Below, one piece after another: positions 22,437 to 34,305 of a DNA stretch of 64,000 nt. Position numbers and translations under genes: made by a program. Where the stretch lies: contig NC_084831.1 of assembly GCF_033115175.1 (NCBI RefSeq), positions 8,962,540 through 9,026,539 of the forward strand, given 5' to 3'. Under the pieces are notes generated by a model. It searched no databases. It worked only from the letters and a program-made list of their open reading frames with translations, and was not told where the DNA came from. Source of the stretch: Lepus europaeus. Taxonomy: Eukaryota > Chordata > Mammalia > Lagomorpha > Leporidae. Positions within the stretch are counted from its first letter, which is position 1, and each line of letters opens with the position of its first letter.

Positions 22437-22790
22437 AAGCCGACGCCGTGGCTCACCAGGCTAATCCTCCGCCTTGCGGCGCTGGCACACAGGGTTCTAG
22501 TCCCGGTCGGGGCACCGGATTCTGTCCCAGTTGCCCCTCTTCCAGGCCAGCTCTCTGCTGTGGCCAGGGAGTGCAGTGGAGGATGGCCCAAGTGCTTTGG
22601 GCCCTGCACCCCATGGGAGACCAGGAGAAGCACCTGGCTCCTGGCTTTGGATCAGCGCGGTGCGCCGGCGGCTGCGCGCTAGCCGCGGCGGCCATTGGAG
22701 GGTGAACCAACGGCAAAGGAAGACCTTTCTCTCTGTCTGTCTCTCTCACTGTCCACTCTGCCTGTCAAAAAATAAAATAAAAAAAATAAA
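22437..22790 (+). mobile_element. Young-subtype C-repeat SINE, full length
   Basis: 'aagccgacgccgtggctcaccaggctaatcc' head, with A-rich tail to 22790. The TSD aaagagaggg...gagct is at 22423-22436 and 22791-22806. Confidence 0.95.
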
Positions 22791-22920
22791 AAAGAGAGGG
22801 GGAGCTGGGGCTCAGAGGAGACTCCTTGGTCTAGCCTTGTACAACTTCAAGGAAAACCAGATTGGAACTCCAGGCAGAAGATGAACGAGGGGAAGGGAAA
22901 TCGCATTATGAATTTTCTAA

Positions 22921-23169
22921 CGGGGTTAGGCCACCACCTGTGACTCCCGCATCCTCTATGACATCCCATATGAGCACTGGTTCAAGTCCCGGCTGCTGGG
23001 CTTCTGACCCAGCTCCCTGTTGATGCACCTGGAAAAGCAGTGGGAGATGGCCCAAGTGCTAGGGCCCCTGCACCCACGTGGGAGACCCAGATGGAATTCT
23101 AGGCTCCTGACTTCAGCATGGCCCAGCCCCAGCCATTGTGGCCATCTGGGAAGAGAATCAGTGGATGGA

Positions 23170-23219
<50 letters not shown>

Positions 23220-23256
23220 CTGCCTTTCAAATAAATAAATAAATCATTTTTTAAAA
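22921..23256 (+). mobile_element. C-repeat SINE with long (CT)n
   Basis: 'ggttaggccaccacctgtgactcccgcatcc' head, partial 5' end. The (CT)n covers about 23172-23215. Tail 'ctgcctttcaaataaataaataaatc'. Confidence 0.9.
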
Positions 23257-23259
23257 TAT

Positions 23260-23580
23260 TTTTTTGACAGGCAGAGTTAGACAGTGAGAGAGAGAGAGAG
23301 ACAGAGAGAAAGGTCTTCCTTCTGCTGGTTCACCCCCCAAATGGCCGCTATGGCAAGCACTGCGCTGATCCAAAGCCAGGAGCCAGGTGCTTCCTCCTGG
23401 TCTCCCATGTGGGTGCAGGGCCCAAGCACTTGGGCCATCCTCCACTGCCCTCCCAGGCCACAGCAGAGCTGGACTAGAAGAGGAGCAACCGGGACAGAAT
23501 CCGGCGCCCCAACCGGGACTAGAACCCGGTGTGCTGACGCTGCAGGCGGAGGAATAGTCTGTTGGGCCACGGTGCCGGCC
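23260..23580 (-). mobile_element. Young-subtype C-repeat SINE, antisense
   Basis: 'ttttttgacaggcagagttagacagtgagagag' through 'gttgggccacggtgccggcc'. It joins the previous plus-strand copy tail to tail, giving an inverted pair. Confidence 0.94.
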
Positions 23581-23659
23581 TAAAAATGGATTTTCTAATG
23601 ATGACGATGCCCAGAGATGGAGAAGGCTACCTCAGGGGGGGATGGTTACAGGGAACACC

Positions 23660-24250
23660 TGTACATGGTACCCTCCCCTCATCCACAGGCGAGGGCTTCC
23701 AGGACTCCCAGTGGATGCCTGAAACTGGGGGTACACGTCCTACCTGGGCTATGCTTTCTTTACTAGATGTGTATTTCTAATGTAAAGTTTAACTTGTAAA
23801 TCAGGCATAGGGCACTAATAATAATGACATAGAACAGCTGTAACAATATACTTTAATAAGTTAGGTGAGGCCGGCGCCGCGGCTCAATAGGCTAATCCTC
23901 CACCTTGCTGCGCCGGCACCCCGGGTTCTAGTCCCGGTCGGGGCGCCGGATTCTGTCCCGGTTGCCCCTCTTCCAGGCCAGCTCTCTGCTGTGGCCCGGG
24001 AGTGCAGTGGAGCATGGCCCAAGTGCTTGGGCCCTGCACCCCATGGGAGACCAGGACAAGCACCTGGCTCCTGCCATCGGATCAGCGCAGTGCGCCGGCC
24101 GCAGCGGCCATTGGAGGGTGAACCAACGGCAAAAAGGAAGACCTTTCTCTCTGTCTCTCTCTCTCACTGTCCACTCTGCCTGTCAAAAAAAAAAAAAAAA
24201 AAAGTTAGGTGAATGTCGTCTCTGCCCGACGCCCGTGGAAAACGTCACCG
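23660..24250. mobile_element. Tigger-like DNA transposon relic, split by a SINE
   Basis: 'tccaggactcccagtggatgcctgaaactggggg' and 'taaagtttaacttgtaaatcaggcatagggc...gctgtaacaatatactttaataagttaggtgaatg' recall a mammalian Tigger/MER-type DNA element. The SINE at 23869-24201 interrupts it. Confidence 0.65.
23869..24201 (+). mobile_element. Young-subtype C-repeat SINE, full length
   Basis: Head 'ggccggcgccgcggctcaataggc', tail of about 19 A. TSD aagttaggtga is at 23858-23868 and 24202-24212. Confidence 0.96.
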
Positions 24251-24486
24251 CAGCCCCGTGAGGATCTGGTGGAACGAGGCTGGCGGAGATGGGCGCAGTC
24301 TGACCTGGGCGTCTCCACGTGGAGAACCACAAGTCCCTCTGCCTCCAGGGCTTGTGGACATTATACTTTCAAAATAACAGGTTCAAAGAGCTTGCTTACC
24401 CAGATGGTCCAGAGGATGCTGCTTTTGGCTACACGGTAACCCGGCCTGGCGTCAGCGGAAATAGCCAGAAATAACTACAGAAGTAG

Positions 24487-24772
24487 AACCCCGGGTTCTA
24501 GTCCCAGTCGGGGCGCCGGATTCTGTCCTGGTTGCCCCTCTTCCAGTCCAGCTCTCTGCTGTGGCCCGGGAGGGCAGTGGAGGATGGCCCAAGTGCTTGG
24601 GCCCTGCACCCCATGGGAGACCAGGAGAAGTACCTGGCTCCTGGCTTCGGATCGGCGCGGTGTGCCGCCACAGCGCGCCGGCCACAGCGGCCATTGGAGG
24701 GTGAACCAATGGAAAAGGAAGACCTTTCTCTCTGTCTCTCTCTCTCTCACTGTCCACTCTGCCTGTCAAAAA
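24487..24772 (+). mobile_element. Young-subtype C-repeat SINE, 5' truncated
   Basis: It starts inside the head at 'accccgggttctagtcccagtcgg' and runs to 'ctctgcctgtcaaaaaaatt'. About 45 bases of the head are absent. Confidence 0.92.
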
Positions 24773-24789
24773 AATTATTAAAAAAAAAA

Positions 24790-24940
24790 GAAAATATATC
24801 TTAGTAAAAAATAGAAGTGGGAATGGGAGAGGGAGGAGGAAGAGGGGTGGGAGGGCGAGTATGGTGGGAAGAATCACTATGTTCCTAAAGTTGTATTTAC
24901 AAAATGTATGAAGTTGTATACCCTAAAAAAAAAAGGATTC
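24790..24940 (+). mobile_element. Rabbit-type L1 3' UTR end, sense
   Basis: 'gggagagggaggaggaagaggggtgggagggcg...gggaagaatcactatgttcctaaagttgtatttac' resembles the purine-rich L1 3' UTR. The antisense version is at 45060-45545. Confidence 0.7.
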
Positions 24941-26635
24941 TGGGAAAAAAAAAAAAAACAAATTCCCACTTCTCCTTATCGACTAGGGAATGAAGCCAAC
25001 AGCTCTTCCTACCACCATCACGGTAGCTCCGATACCATGATGCTGTCCTGAATACAGCCGGCCCGACTGCCTTAACAGGTGTCAGGGGTGATTTCGCTTT
25101 CCTTACCACAAGCCACCCCATCGCTAGGTGATCGGGTCAGGCCTGAAGCCATGACCCAGCTGGCTCCAAGAACAGGCAGGCAGGGGACGAGTGTGGAGGC
25201 TTCTGAGGACTTGCAGCCCCGTCCCCCGCACGGAGACGCTGCAGTGCGGTGCTCACAGCTTCCGAGGCCACTGTGTGACCGCAGGGAGCATTCCTTGGCA
25301 CCTGCGTGTGCTCAGGGTCCTCCACAGTGAGAGGCCGTGTGGTCTCAGCGCCGTGAGCCAAGCAGGTCCTGTGTTCTCCTTCAGCCACGCAGCAGTGGGA
25401 GCTGGGTTACCTGTCCCTTGCAACTGGAGAGAAAGCCTGTGGCCCACAGCCCCTTCGCTGCTGTTGGTACTGTCCCTAGGAGACCTCCTGCCGTCAGTGA
25501 TCTCCCAGTGGAGAGGTCCTGGGGGAAGACACGGGAGACTCAGAAGAACCACAGGTCAGGTGCACGGTTGGAGTCCAGGTAAGCTCTGGACGCTGTGTAG
25601 GATAAAAGGAAGTATAATTGTTCTTTGTTCTAGAAATCTCGGGGTGATGAGAGGAGTGGCTCTTGGCTCTTGTCGCTCATAACAAGCCCCGTTAGGTCAC
25701 TCCTGACTCCATGCTAACGAGGTGACCGGAGAAGGACCCCGGGACAGCCCCTGGGTGGGGGTGGGAGGTCCCCTGCAAGATCGGGTGATTAGTGAGTGGG
25801 GACTTGGCTGTACCCCGCTGACCTTCCCCTGGGGAAGGGAGGGGAGCTAGAGGCCGATCTCCGTGACAACTTAAATAATGAGATTCCGAGGGCTTTGGAA
25901 TAATGCGACTCAGAGAGCTTCCGTGTTGGTATGGGAAAACGAAAGGAAAATCGTGATGAAAGCAACGTCGGGAGTGGTTTTCAAATGGCATTAGGAGGGC
26001 CTTCAGAAAGCAGGACTTGCGCACACCTGGATCTGCTGCCCGGGTCTGGACCCAGAGTCACCTTCAGCCCTCCCGGGCCTCTGCACTGGCCAGCTGGTTC
26101 CATCATGTCCAGAGAGCCCAGATGTCCAAAGGCTACGTGGCTCTCATGTCATGGGTGTTCTTACTACATACACGCATTCTCTTCTTGTCTTTAATCAGTC
26201 GTGTAGCCCTGTTCTTTCTGGACATCCAATAATAGTTTCCTACAGAGGGAGTTTCATTGCTTTGTCATAAGCCAGCACTGTGCGCCTGTTTGAGCTGCCC
26301 CACCCCATCTCCTACACTCACCAGTGCTACCTGAATCTGACCCCTGCCTCACAATCCCCAAGACCCCAAGCAATGTTCTTTGACGTTCACAGTCTCAAAG
26401 CTCGAGGGATTGATTGGATGATTGGCAGGTGACGACGTGGATTGCTAGTAGGTGAATGAAGTGCTGGGAGAGGACATGGAGTCTCTGCCCATCCCTGTCC
26501 TTCCCACCCCCAACATCCTTTGCCCCACACATCTCTTCTATTTCCTTCCTGAGTTGTAACCTTCATAATAAATTGGTAAAAGTAAGTCAAGTGTCTTTCC
26601 AAGTTCTGTGAGCCATTTAGCAAACTGTCAATCTT
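24941..26635. other. Intergenic DNA, no gene seen
   Basis: Largely unique sequence. No exon or mobile element is supported. A block at 25850-26000 is AT-moderate and may be conserved. Confidence 0.45.
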
Positions 26636-26967
26636 TTTTTAAAAAAGATTTTATTTTATGATTTATTTGAAAGGCAGAGATACAGAGAGGCAGAGAGAGA
26701 GAGAGAGAGAGAGAAGTCTTCCATCCGCTGGTTCACTCCCCAAATGGTCACAATGGCCAGAGCTGAGTCTATCCAAAGCCAGGATCCAGGAGTTTCGTCT
26801 GGGTCTCCCATGCAGGTGCAGGAGCCCAAGGACTTGGGCCATCTTCCACTGCTTTCCCAGGCTATAGCAGAGAGCCAGATCAGAAGTGGAACAGCCGAGA
26901 CTTGAACTAGTGCCCATACGGGATGCCAGCAGTGGCTTTACCCACTACACCACAGCACCGGTCCCAC
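26636..26967 (-). mobile_element. C-repeat SINE, full length
   Basis: 'aaaagattttattttatgatttatttgaaaggcag' to 'cactacaccacagcaccggtccc'. TSD ctgtcaatctt is at 26625-26635 and 26971-26981. Confidence 0.95.
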
Positions 26968-26981
26968 AAGCTGTCAATCTT

Positions 26982-27544
26982 GCGGAGTGGGTGGTAGGAA
27001 CCTCCAATTTATGCCAGCTGACCTGAAGTGCAGGCGGTCTGCAACTTTGCCTGGTGTCTGAACTGGGGGACGGTCTTGTGGGACTGAGCCCTTCACTTGC
27101 GAGACCGGATGCCTGCTCTGGGTGGCGTCAGAAGGCAACTGAATTCCCAGACTCCCAGGTAGGATCAGAGAAAACGCACAGGAGACACAAAAAAGGGTTC
27201 ATAACAGTCCTTCCCTTCATTGCTTTCTAATTCATGGTCAGATTAACCAAGTGAAGAGACATGAAATCAATAACTGAGAGTTTACGATGTGCTCACAATG
27301 TCAGAAATCAAGATCAAGATCAAGATCGTCCCTGGAAGCAGGACTACCTCTGGCTTCTCCTCTTCAGGGACCACCCGTGTGAACGCATCCAGACTCTGAA
27401 GTCGCTGAGGCCCCGGCCGGGGTGTCCGCAGGCCCGGTCCTCGTTCCTGCCCTCGTCATTTGCTGGTTGTGTGACAGGGAGCCCAAGCCACCCAGGCCCA
27501 CACGCAGGGGCGCACAGCCCTCACAGACGGTTGCCGAGGGTGCA
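26982..27544. other. Intergenic DNA, no gene seen
   Basis: Unique-looking. It holds a short (AAGATC)n run, about four units, at 27306-27330. Confidence 0.45.
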
Positions 27545-27900
27545 CCCCCCTGCTGTGTTGCTGTAACAGAACATGCAGCTGGTAACTCACAGAGCAAACG
27601 GTTTCTTTGGCTCCTGCGTCTGGCAGCTGGAGGGTCCAGACCGTGGTGCCAGCTCCCTGGAGAGGGTCCCTCGCTTTGACCCAGCCTGGCGGAGACGTGC
27701 AAAGGCAACGGGCTGCACGCAGAAGGAGCATGAGAGTCCCAGCTCACGCCCACCCCCCTCATGAGGACAGATGCCTCCACAGCCTAATGACCTTCCCTGG
27801 GACCCTGCCTCTCAGGGGTCCCACCCTCTCCACAGCGCCCCCTTGAGGCACAAGCTTCCAGCACACGGACCACGTCAGGACAAACTACCCAAACCATAGC
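27545..27900. mobile_element. Old interspersed repeat, family not assigned
   Basis: 'tgctgtgttgctgtaacagaacatgcagctgg...ggtttctttggctcctgcg...gcagctggagggtccagacc' and 'cctaatgaccttccc...caaaccatagcagg' match the same ancient repeat as 18740-19115. Confidence 0.55.
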
Positions 27901-28117
27901 AGGAGCATTCAGCTAAGCCAAGCCAGGGGTGCGTCAGTGCCACTCCCTTCTCTCCCCAAGTCCCCAGCAGTCACTTCATCCCAGGCTCACGAATGGTCCA
28001 GGCCTCTTTAGTGAGAATAAGCTTATCAGAAGGGGACAGGAACTTGTGGCCTCTTCTGTGGTCATCAGACCAGCTGTCACCCTCGCGGCTTACCGGTGAG
28101 GTGCATCTGGACTTTTA

Positions 28118-28176
28118 TTTTTTTTAAGATTTATTTATTTATTTGAAAGTCAGAGCCACACAGAGAGGGGAGAGAC

Positions 28177-28219
<43 letters not shown>

Positions 28220-28476
28220 TCTTCCATCCACTGGTTCACTCCCCAAATGGCCACAAAGGCTGGAGCTGTGCTGATCCAAAGCCAGGAACCAGGAGCTTCT
28301 TCCTGGTCTCCCACGCAGGTGCAGGGGCCCAAGCACTTGGGCCATCTTCCACTGCTTTCCCAGGTCACAGCAGAGAGCTGGATTGGAAGTGGATCAGCCG
28401 GGACTTGAACCAGCGCCCATATGGGATGCCGACACTGCAGCCAGTGGCTTTACTCACTATGCCACAGTGCTGGCCC
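28118..28476 (-). mobile_element. C-repeat SINE, full length, with (GA)n
   Basis: 'aagatttatttatttatttgaaagtcagagcc', a (GA)n at 28176-28217, and head 'tatgccacagtgctggccc'. Confidence 0.93.
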
Positions 28477-29330
28477 CTGCCCGCTTCTTTAACCAGCAAA
28501 TGACCTCAGCAGAGAGCGGGGATTTCATCCCCTGAAGGGAGGGGTAGGGGCGGGGGATGCCTCGCTGGGAGTGACACCTGACTTACCAACTTCCCATCCT
28601 GTGTCTAAGGGCTCACAAGCAGAGGTCTTTCGGGGATCTGGTCTACCTGCCACTCCCAAAGGCAAGAGACACGCAGACAGAGAAGGCGAATCTGAGAGCC
28701 TTTCCCTTAGCTTAATCACAAGCCCTGTTAGAGCAGAAAATTAGTTCTGCCTTGTGATGCTCCATTTCCCGCTGCTGACGAGCCATGCGGGAGCTGTTGG
28801 GAGGTGACACTCGTCTTGCAGTTGTGACTTTCAGTGTCCTGAGTGCAGAACTTAGCGGGGAGTCCTCTGCGCAGAATGACAATGTGTGTTGGGCGAACAA
28901 AGAGGCAGAATCGCTGCCTTGGAAACGGGAATGCGTCTTTGAAGACAAAGTACCTTGCAGCTGAGACGCTCGGGAGAGGTGTTTTGAGGCGACTGTCTCA
29001 GAGAACCCCTACCTGGGGACGGGCAGCCATCTGGCCAAAGGATACTCTTGCCCGATTACGGAGGAATGAATGGGCAGACACAGAGAGGAGGCTACACGGC
29101 CATTCACCTTGGGGATGAGGTACCTTCCTGAAAGGTTAACTGCAAATTGGAATTTTTATAGCCCAAATTTTTGTTTCCATTACTTTCCTCACCAAAACGG
29201 GGCCTCTGAATATTCTTGGGCTCCAGGATGTGATAACGGCCCAGAGGAGGCTGTGGCAGACCTGGGACCATCACCACTTCCATGGCTGGAGCTGACCACC
29301 CTCGTCTGTTAAGAAGCCACGCAGAGAAGA
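28477..29330. other. Unique intergenic stretch, no gene seen
   Basis: No repeat or exon structure is recognised across about 850 bases. Confidence 0.45.
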
Positions 29331-29339
29331 ACAGCTGGG

Positions 29340-29530
29340 GTTATTACTGTGTAGGGCACAGCGGTTCCGATGCGCACGGCCACTTACTGGGCAGCTTCGA
29401 AGTCTGGAGTCTGATTTAACTCTCACCACAATCTTGAGAGCTAGCTAGTACCTCTATTTTTAACGCAATAGTCAAATTTAGGGAGATTAAGACATTTACC
29501 CATGCTCGTGAACTGGAAGTCATGCCTTAG
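29340..29530 (-). mobile_element. Probable MIR, antisense, diverged
   Basis: 'ctctcaccacaatcttgagagctagctagtacctctatttttaacgcaatagtcaaatttagggagattaagac' keeps antisense MIR order. Confidence 0.55.
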
Positions 29531-29639
29531 CCGGTTTCAGTGAGAAAAGCGACCTAGGCAGGAGGGGAGCTCACAGAAGATAGGGTGGCTCCATTCGTTC
29601 AGTGTCCGGTGAGGGTGGCCACGGTGGAGAGTGGAGCGT

Positions 29640-29880
29640 GGGCAGAGGGACCCTTTTATAACCAGCCTTCTCCCGAGACCACCACTGGCACCCCCAGTGA
29701 CCTACGACCTCCCAGTAAACCCACTTTCTGAACATCAATGACTGGGGCAGATTTCTACCCTAACCCATTAGCCATTGACATTAACCCACTAACCATTAAC
29801 ATAAGCCTTTGGGGGCTAAGTCTTTAACATACGAGCTTTTGGGGGACCTCCAAACTACTATCCAAACCATTACAAGCGGC
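29640..29880. mobile_element. Tail of an old interspersed repeat
   Basis: 'ttaacatacgagcttttgggggacctccaaactactatccaaaccattac' resembles the end of the repeat family at 18740 and 27545. Confidence 0.45.
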
Positions 29881-30439
29881 AAAGAACTGAAACCCAGGGC
29901 CAGCTGGCTGTGTGCTTGGTACCCTGACCCTCCACCCAAACTACCTAATTTAAATGTCTCGACTAAGAAAGCCAGGAAACAGTAGCCCAGCCTCCGCCCC
30001 CTCACAGCCCCAGTTCCCAGGGGCTCCTTTCTCAAGGATAGGAAACTGTTCCCACCTGGTCGCGTTCACAGCTCAGCTCCAGTGCCCCTAGGAAATCTGC
30101 TTTTCTAAGGTCAGGGAGGATGAATGGGTGATGAGACAAAGACCCAACTACTCAAACCAAACAAGGGCGGGTAGGGCCAGGGGGGAGCACAGCCCATCAG
30201 GAGGGGAGGAGCTCTCAACCGCTGGCCCTGCTAAAGCCTGAATGGTCGCGGCAGCCCCTGGGGGTGGGGCCAGCCACTGTGCCTGCATTCCTGCTCCCCA
30301 GTTGGGAGGAAGCCAGGCCCCCCCCCCCCCCGAGCTGGCCCCCAAAGTCCGCCCCCCTCCTGGGATTCACACCCTTGTGTAGTTCCCTCCCGCACTGTGC
30401 CGCTGTGCCGGGGTGGCCTCTGACGCGGCACGAGGCTTC

Positions 30440-30955
30440 AGCTTTCTGCGACTCTAACAAAACACCTGCAGCCGGGTAACTTGCAAAGAAAACAGGTTCA
30501 TTCGGTTCCCACGCCTGGAGGTTCGAGGGCACTGGCTTCTGCTCGGCTCTGCTGAAGGCCTTACAGCAGACAGCACCACACAAGGGAAAGATCGCGGGCC
30601 GGTGGTCTGGCGCAGTAGGTGAGCCGCCTCCTGCAATCCGGCATCTCACATTGGAGCGCCGGTTTGAGCCCTGGCTGCTCCACTTCTGATCCAGCTCCCT
30701 GCTAATGAGCCTGGGAAAACAGCCAATGATGACCCAAAGTACTTGGGCCCCTGCACCCATGTGGGAGACCTGGATGGAGTTCCAGGCTCCTGGCTTCAGC
30801 CTGGCTCAGCCCTGGCCATTGCAGCCACTTAGGGGGTGAACCCGGTAGATGGAAGTTTCTCGCTCTCTTTCTGCTACTCTGCTTTTCAAACAAACAAACA
30901 AACAAACGAAGTAAAAAAAGAATAAAAGGGAAAGGTGTAGGGTGAGCCAGGAAGC
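30440..30955. mobile_element. Old interspersed repeat interrupted by a SINE
   Basis: 'ctctaacaaaacacctgcagccgggtaacttgcaaagaaaacaggttcattcgg' belongs to the family seen at 18740. The SINE splits it at 'aagggaaag'. Confidence 0.55.
30591..30925 (+). mobile_element. C-repeat SINE, full length
   Basis: 'gggccggtggtctggcgcagtaggtgagcc' head, '(CAAA)n' tail near 30888-30908. TSD aagggaaag is at 30582-30590 and 30926-30934. Confidence 0.92.
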
Positions 30956-31159
30956 CAGCACACAGGGAGGGGCCAACACTGCCGCAGCCAGGACCACGCC
31001 TCCAGCGCCCACCCCTCACTGGAACACAGCACACCCAGAGCGCAGCCAGCCAGCTTGGACGTCTCGGCTGTCACACGGGAACAACACCCACTGGAGGATG
31101 CAGCGATTTGCACACGTGCAGTCCCCTGCTCGGGGTCCACACCTGGACAGCCGCCACGG

Positions 31160-31275
31160 TCAAGGTGCTTCGAAGGTTCGTGGAAAATGCAGCTGATGAA
31201 AAACAAAATCTATGCACAAATTCCCAAAAACTTTCACGCCGAAATAAACCGAACTCTTGGTTCCATTTATGCACG
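31160..31275. mobile_element. Unassigned interspersed fragment
   Basis: 'cgaaggttcgtggaaaatgcagctgatgaaaaac' to 'cttggttccatttatgcacgaactt' resembles an old repeat end I remember but cannot name. Confidence 0.4.
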
Positions 31276-31499
31276 AACTTGCAGTAGGCTGCTCCCCACG
31301 GGAGCCTCCCACTCCGCTGCCCCGAGAGTGGGTGGCAGAGAAGGGTTTCTGGGTAAATCAGCAGCCGCTGCTCACACAGATGATGATGGTGACGACGATA
31401 ATAGTACTGTCACCCTCTGAACACAGCTTAACCCAGTGTCTCACAGCCAAGCCTTTTCTTTTCCCTGCTGGAGAAATTTCCGGAGAAACTTCAGACGTC

Positions 31500-32600
31500 A
31501 GCAAGACACAAAGCCAGCGGCAGCAGCTGTGCGGTCCCAGCGGCCCCTTGGGCTCTGCTGCGGGGTCATTCCAGCGGGAGAGGCGCCCGCCCCGGCTCCA
31601 GCCTGCGTCTCAGCAGCTCCCGGTAGCACAAGGGGTGCACAAGGCCGAGGTGACGGAGGTGGAGCCGGAACTGCCCCTGGCACCCCACGGCCACCTCGGG
31701 GCTTAACTCGCACCCAGTGCCGCTCTGCAGGGACGCGCGACTCCGCCCTCGGCCCAGCTCAGAGCTGCCCCGGGTGACACTGGGGGCGCCCGCCGAGGGA
31801 GAAGCTGCCCCCCACCCTGCCCCGCCACCACCCGCCCCTGCCCTGCCCTGCCGCGCGCCCTACTCCCTGGCAGCCCAGTGCAGGCCGGGTGCTCCGGGAT
31901 CCCCTGGCAGAGGAAGGCGGGCGCGGCTCCCAGGCGCACCTTGGCCTGCCAAAGGAAGCTTTTGCTCCCAAACACCCAGCACCTGTCCTCCTCCTCAGAG
32001 GGTAAACAGGAAGCCCAGAGGAGGCAGCAGCTGGCGTGGGAGCCAGGGCACCCAAGCTGCCCCCGCCACCGCTGTGCACCCCGCACCCGCCCGGTCTCCA
32101 GGCGCCTCCTCGTGGCCGGGCGCGGGCACTGCACAGGTGTCGCCCAGGATGGAAGGCAGAAGGGACCCGGGGGGAGCTCCAGTCTGCAGGCCAGCAGGGC
32201 GTGCCTCGGGTCTCCAGGGCTGCGGGCCTCCGTCCGCCCCGGCTGTTATTGATCATCCCAGGGTTGGCAGAATGCTCAGTAGCCGGCCGCGGCCCCGAGG
32301 ACCAGGCCGTGAGCCCTTAGAGTCCCGCGTGGTTCCCTCACCGCGCTGCTGGGTGTGCCCGGTGCGTGGGTGAAAGCGTGGACCCGACATGTCCCTGGCC
32401 GCGGAGCGCGTGGCGCATGCCTAGCGAGCGCAGCGCTGGGCGTCCGTGGCGAGGGCAGCCCCGGGGAAGGGCTCAGACATCCGCCTTAGCCCCGCGAGTG
32501 CGAGGAGAACCCGCCCTGAAGGGGGACCAGTTGTCCCCAGCGGCCTCAGCCCGCGTCTGTGTGTGCAGTCCCGCCCGCACGTGCGGTTCTTCGGGGTGGC
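31500..32600. promoter_or_regulatory. Orphan CpG-rich region
   Basis: Dense CpG with few repeats, especially 32280-32520 ('ccgcggagcgcgtggcgcatgcctagcgagcgcagcgctggg'), unlike the CpG-poor surroundings. It lies about 26 kb from LRRC38 exon 1 and 17 kb from PDPN exon 1. No conserved protein is encoded. It could be an unannotated promoter (for example a non-coding RNA), a distal element, or an unmethylated relic. Confidence 0.55.
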
Positions 32601-34079
32601 CTTTGAGATTCAGGGCGACTGCAGCAGCCACAATCGGATTTGCTCTTTTGCAAACCTCGCTGGGGCTTTCCTGCTGTCTCCTCCCAGCCCCAGGTAGGGT
32701 GGGCGGTGGGTGGGCTGGGGGCACGAGGGGCGTGTCTGCCAGCACCTCCCCGGAGCTGGTGCCAAGGTGGACCAGCACCCCGGGGAGCCGCTGACCGCGT
32801 GCGCTCACACTGGGTCCTCACGACCGCGTTACCAGGTGGATGCCACCACGGCACGCACCTACCGCATCTGGTGTGTGTGTGTGTTGGGGGGGGGGGCACG
32901 GAGGTAGAGGAGCCGCTCGGCTCCTGCAGGAGGGAGAGCTGGCAAAGCCGGCACGCAAGCTCAGCTGTGCCCGTGGGTGCCCAGACGCCAGCAGAGTGGA
33001 GTCCAGCGGTGTCACAGCCCCAGCCCTGCCCGCCCCTGGAGCTGTGTGAAGCCGGGAGTTGAGTGAAGCCGGTCGCCCTCCCCTCCCCTCTGGGGCACAG
33101 GAGTAACAGAGAAACAATCTGTCTCCATTAGCAGCTGCCACCAAATGTATCATCCCACCAGGCAGCATGCAGACAGTGACAGACACTTGTTGTCCCCTGG
33201 TCTTTGAGGATGGAGGCTCTGGGGGTGGAGTAGGAGGGTGACTGGGATGCAAGGGCCCCTACAAGGTTGCAGTGAGGGTGAGAGCCGGAGCTCTCAAGGC
33301 CCCAGGGAGACCGCAGGGCTCAGCGCTAGGCTCACCTGCCAGGCCCTGCGTGGGCTTCTCCCTGGGGCTGCTCGGGATTTGGATGTTGGCTTTCCTGGAG
33401 CAAGGGAGGAGAGGGCTAGGGTAGGACATCCGATCACTTTTGCCATAAGCTAACCTGCAGACTGCCCCAGCACAAGGTGGCAGCCCTGATGTGAGGACAC
33501 AGAAACCAGGAGATCAGGATCCCTGGGTGCCCCTTCGGAGGCTGCCGGTTGCACAGAGAGAGTAGTCGGAAAGCCGGGGAACTGAGAGACGCTGCGTCAG
33601 AGGAGGTACCACAGGGTGTGTGGCCGCAGGGGCTTCTCGGTACATCCTCCGGGAAGTAGATCCACCAGCCCGTGGTCACACGTGGGGCTGCCGAGCCACA
33701 GCCCCCTGGAGAGGGCAGCGGGCTGGGTCATTTCAAAGTGCGGGGCAGGGAAGGATGCACCCTGAGTATGAGACATTCTGTAAAGAGCAGGGGCACAGCC
33801 GGGCGCTCGGGGCCACCGGCCCCAACTGCCCAGCCCACGCTGGCCCTGTGCCCCGAGACGGACTGCTCCTTCTGCAGACCCGCCCCGTGTGAACTTCCGG
33901 CCAGGAAAAGATTTCTCCGTGCATCATCCCCGGCCCCACCTACTCTGTCGACCACTTCCTGCTGCATCTGATGGGCTATTTTATAGACACCGTGGGCAAG
34001 AGCCGTTTCTCATCAATGCTGGCATCCCCAGAACCTAGCAGGTGCCTGCCATGCCGTTGTCACCATCATCATGACCGTG
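32601..34079. other. Unique intergenic stretch, no gene seen
   Basis: GC-rich at first (a G-run at about 32888-32898 after (GT)n), then ordinary unique sequence. Confidence 0.45.
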
Positions 34080-34099
34080 ACCATCACCACCACCCTCCT

Positions 34100-34305
34100 C
34101 CTTCGCCATCACCGGGTGCTGAGCAGTCCTGACTCCTTCCCACGTCAGTTCCCGCTCTGTGGCAGGTGCAACTTCCATCCCCGCTGCAGGGCGGTAGCAG
34201 GAGCTAGCACAGCTGTGGACACACAGGCAGCAGGTGGCAGAGGTGGCATCTGAAGCCAGCCAGACTGACGCCACAGCCTTGCTCTGCCAGCCCGGGCCGG
34301 AAAGG
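34100..34305 (-). mobile_element. Probable MIR, antisense
   Basis: 'gggtgctgagcagtcctgactcc...caggcagcaggtggcagaggtggcatctgaagccagccagactg' keeps antisense MIR order. The block at 34227-34241 fits 13 of 15 CTCF positions. Confidence 0.5.

Noticed and set aside
32100..32116. A minus-strand CTCF-like motif
   Set aside because: Only 13 of 15 positions fit and two mismatches fall in the invariant core.
31717..32373. A 218-codon open frame in the orphan CpG island
   Set aside because: Pro/Arg/Gly-rich with no known domain and no conservation evidence. Better explained by GC content.
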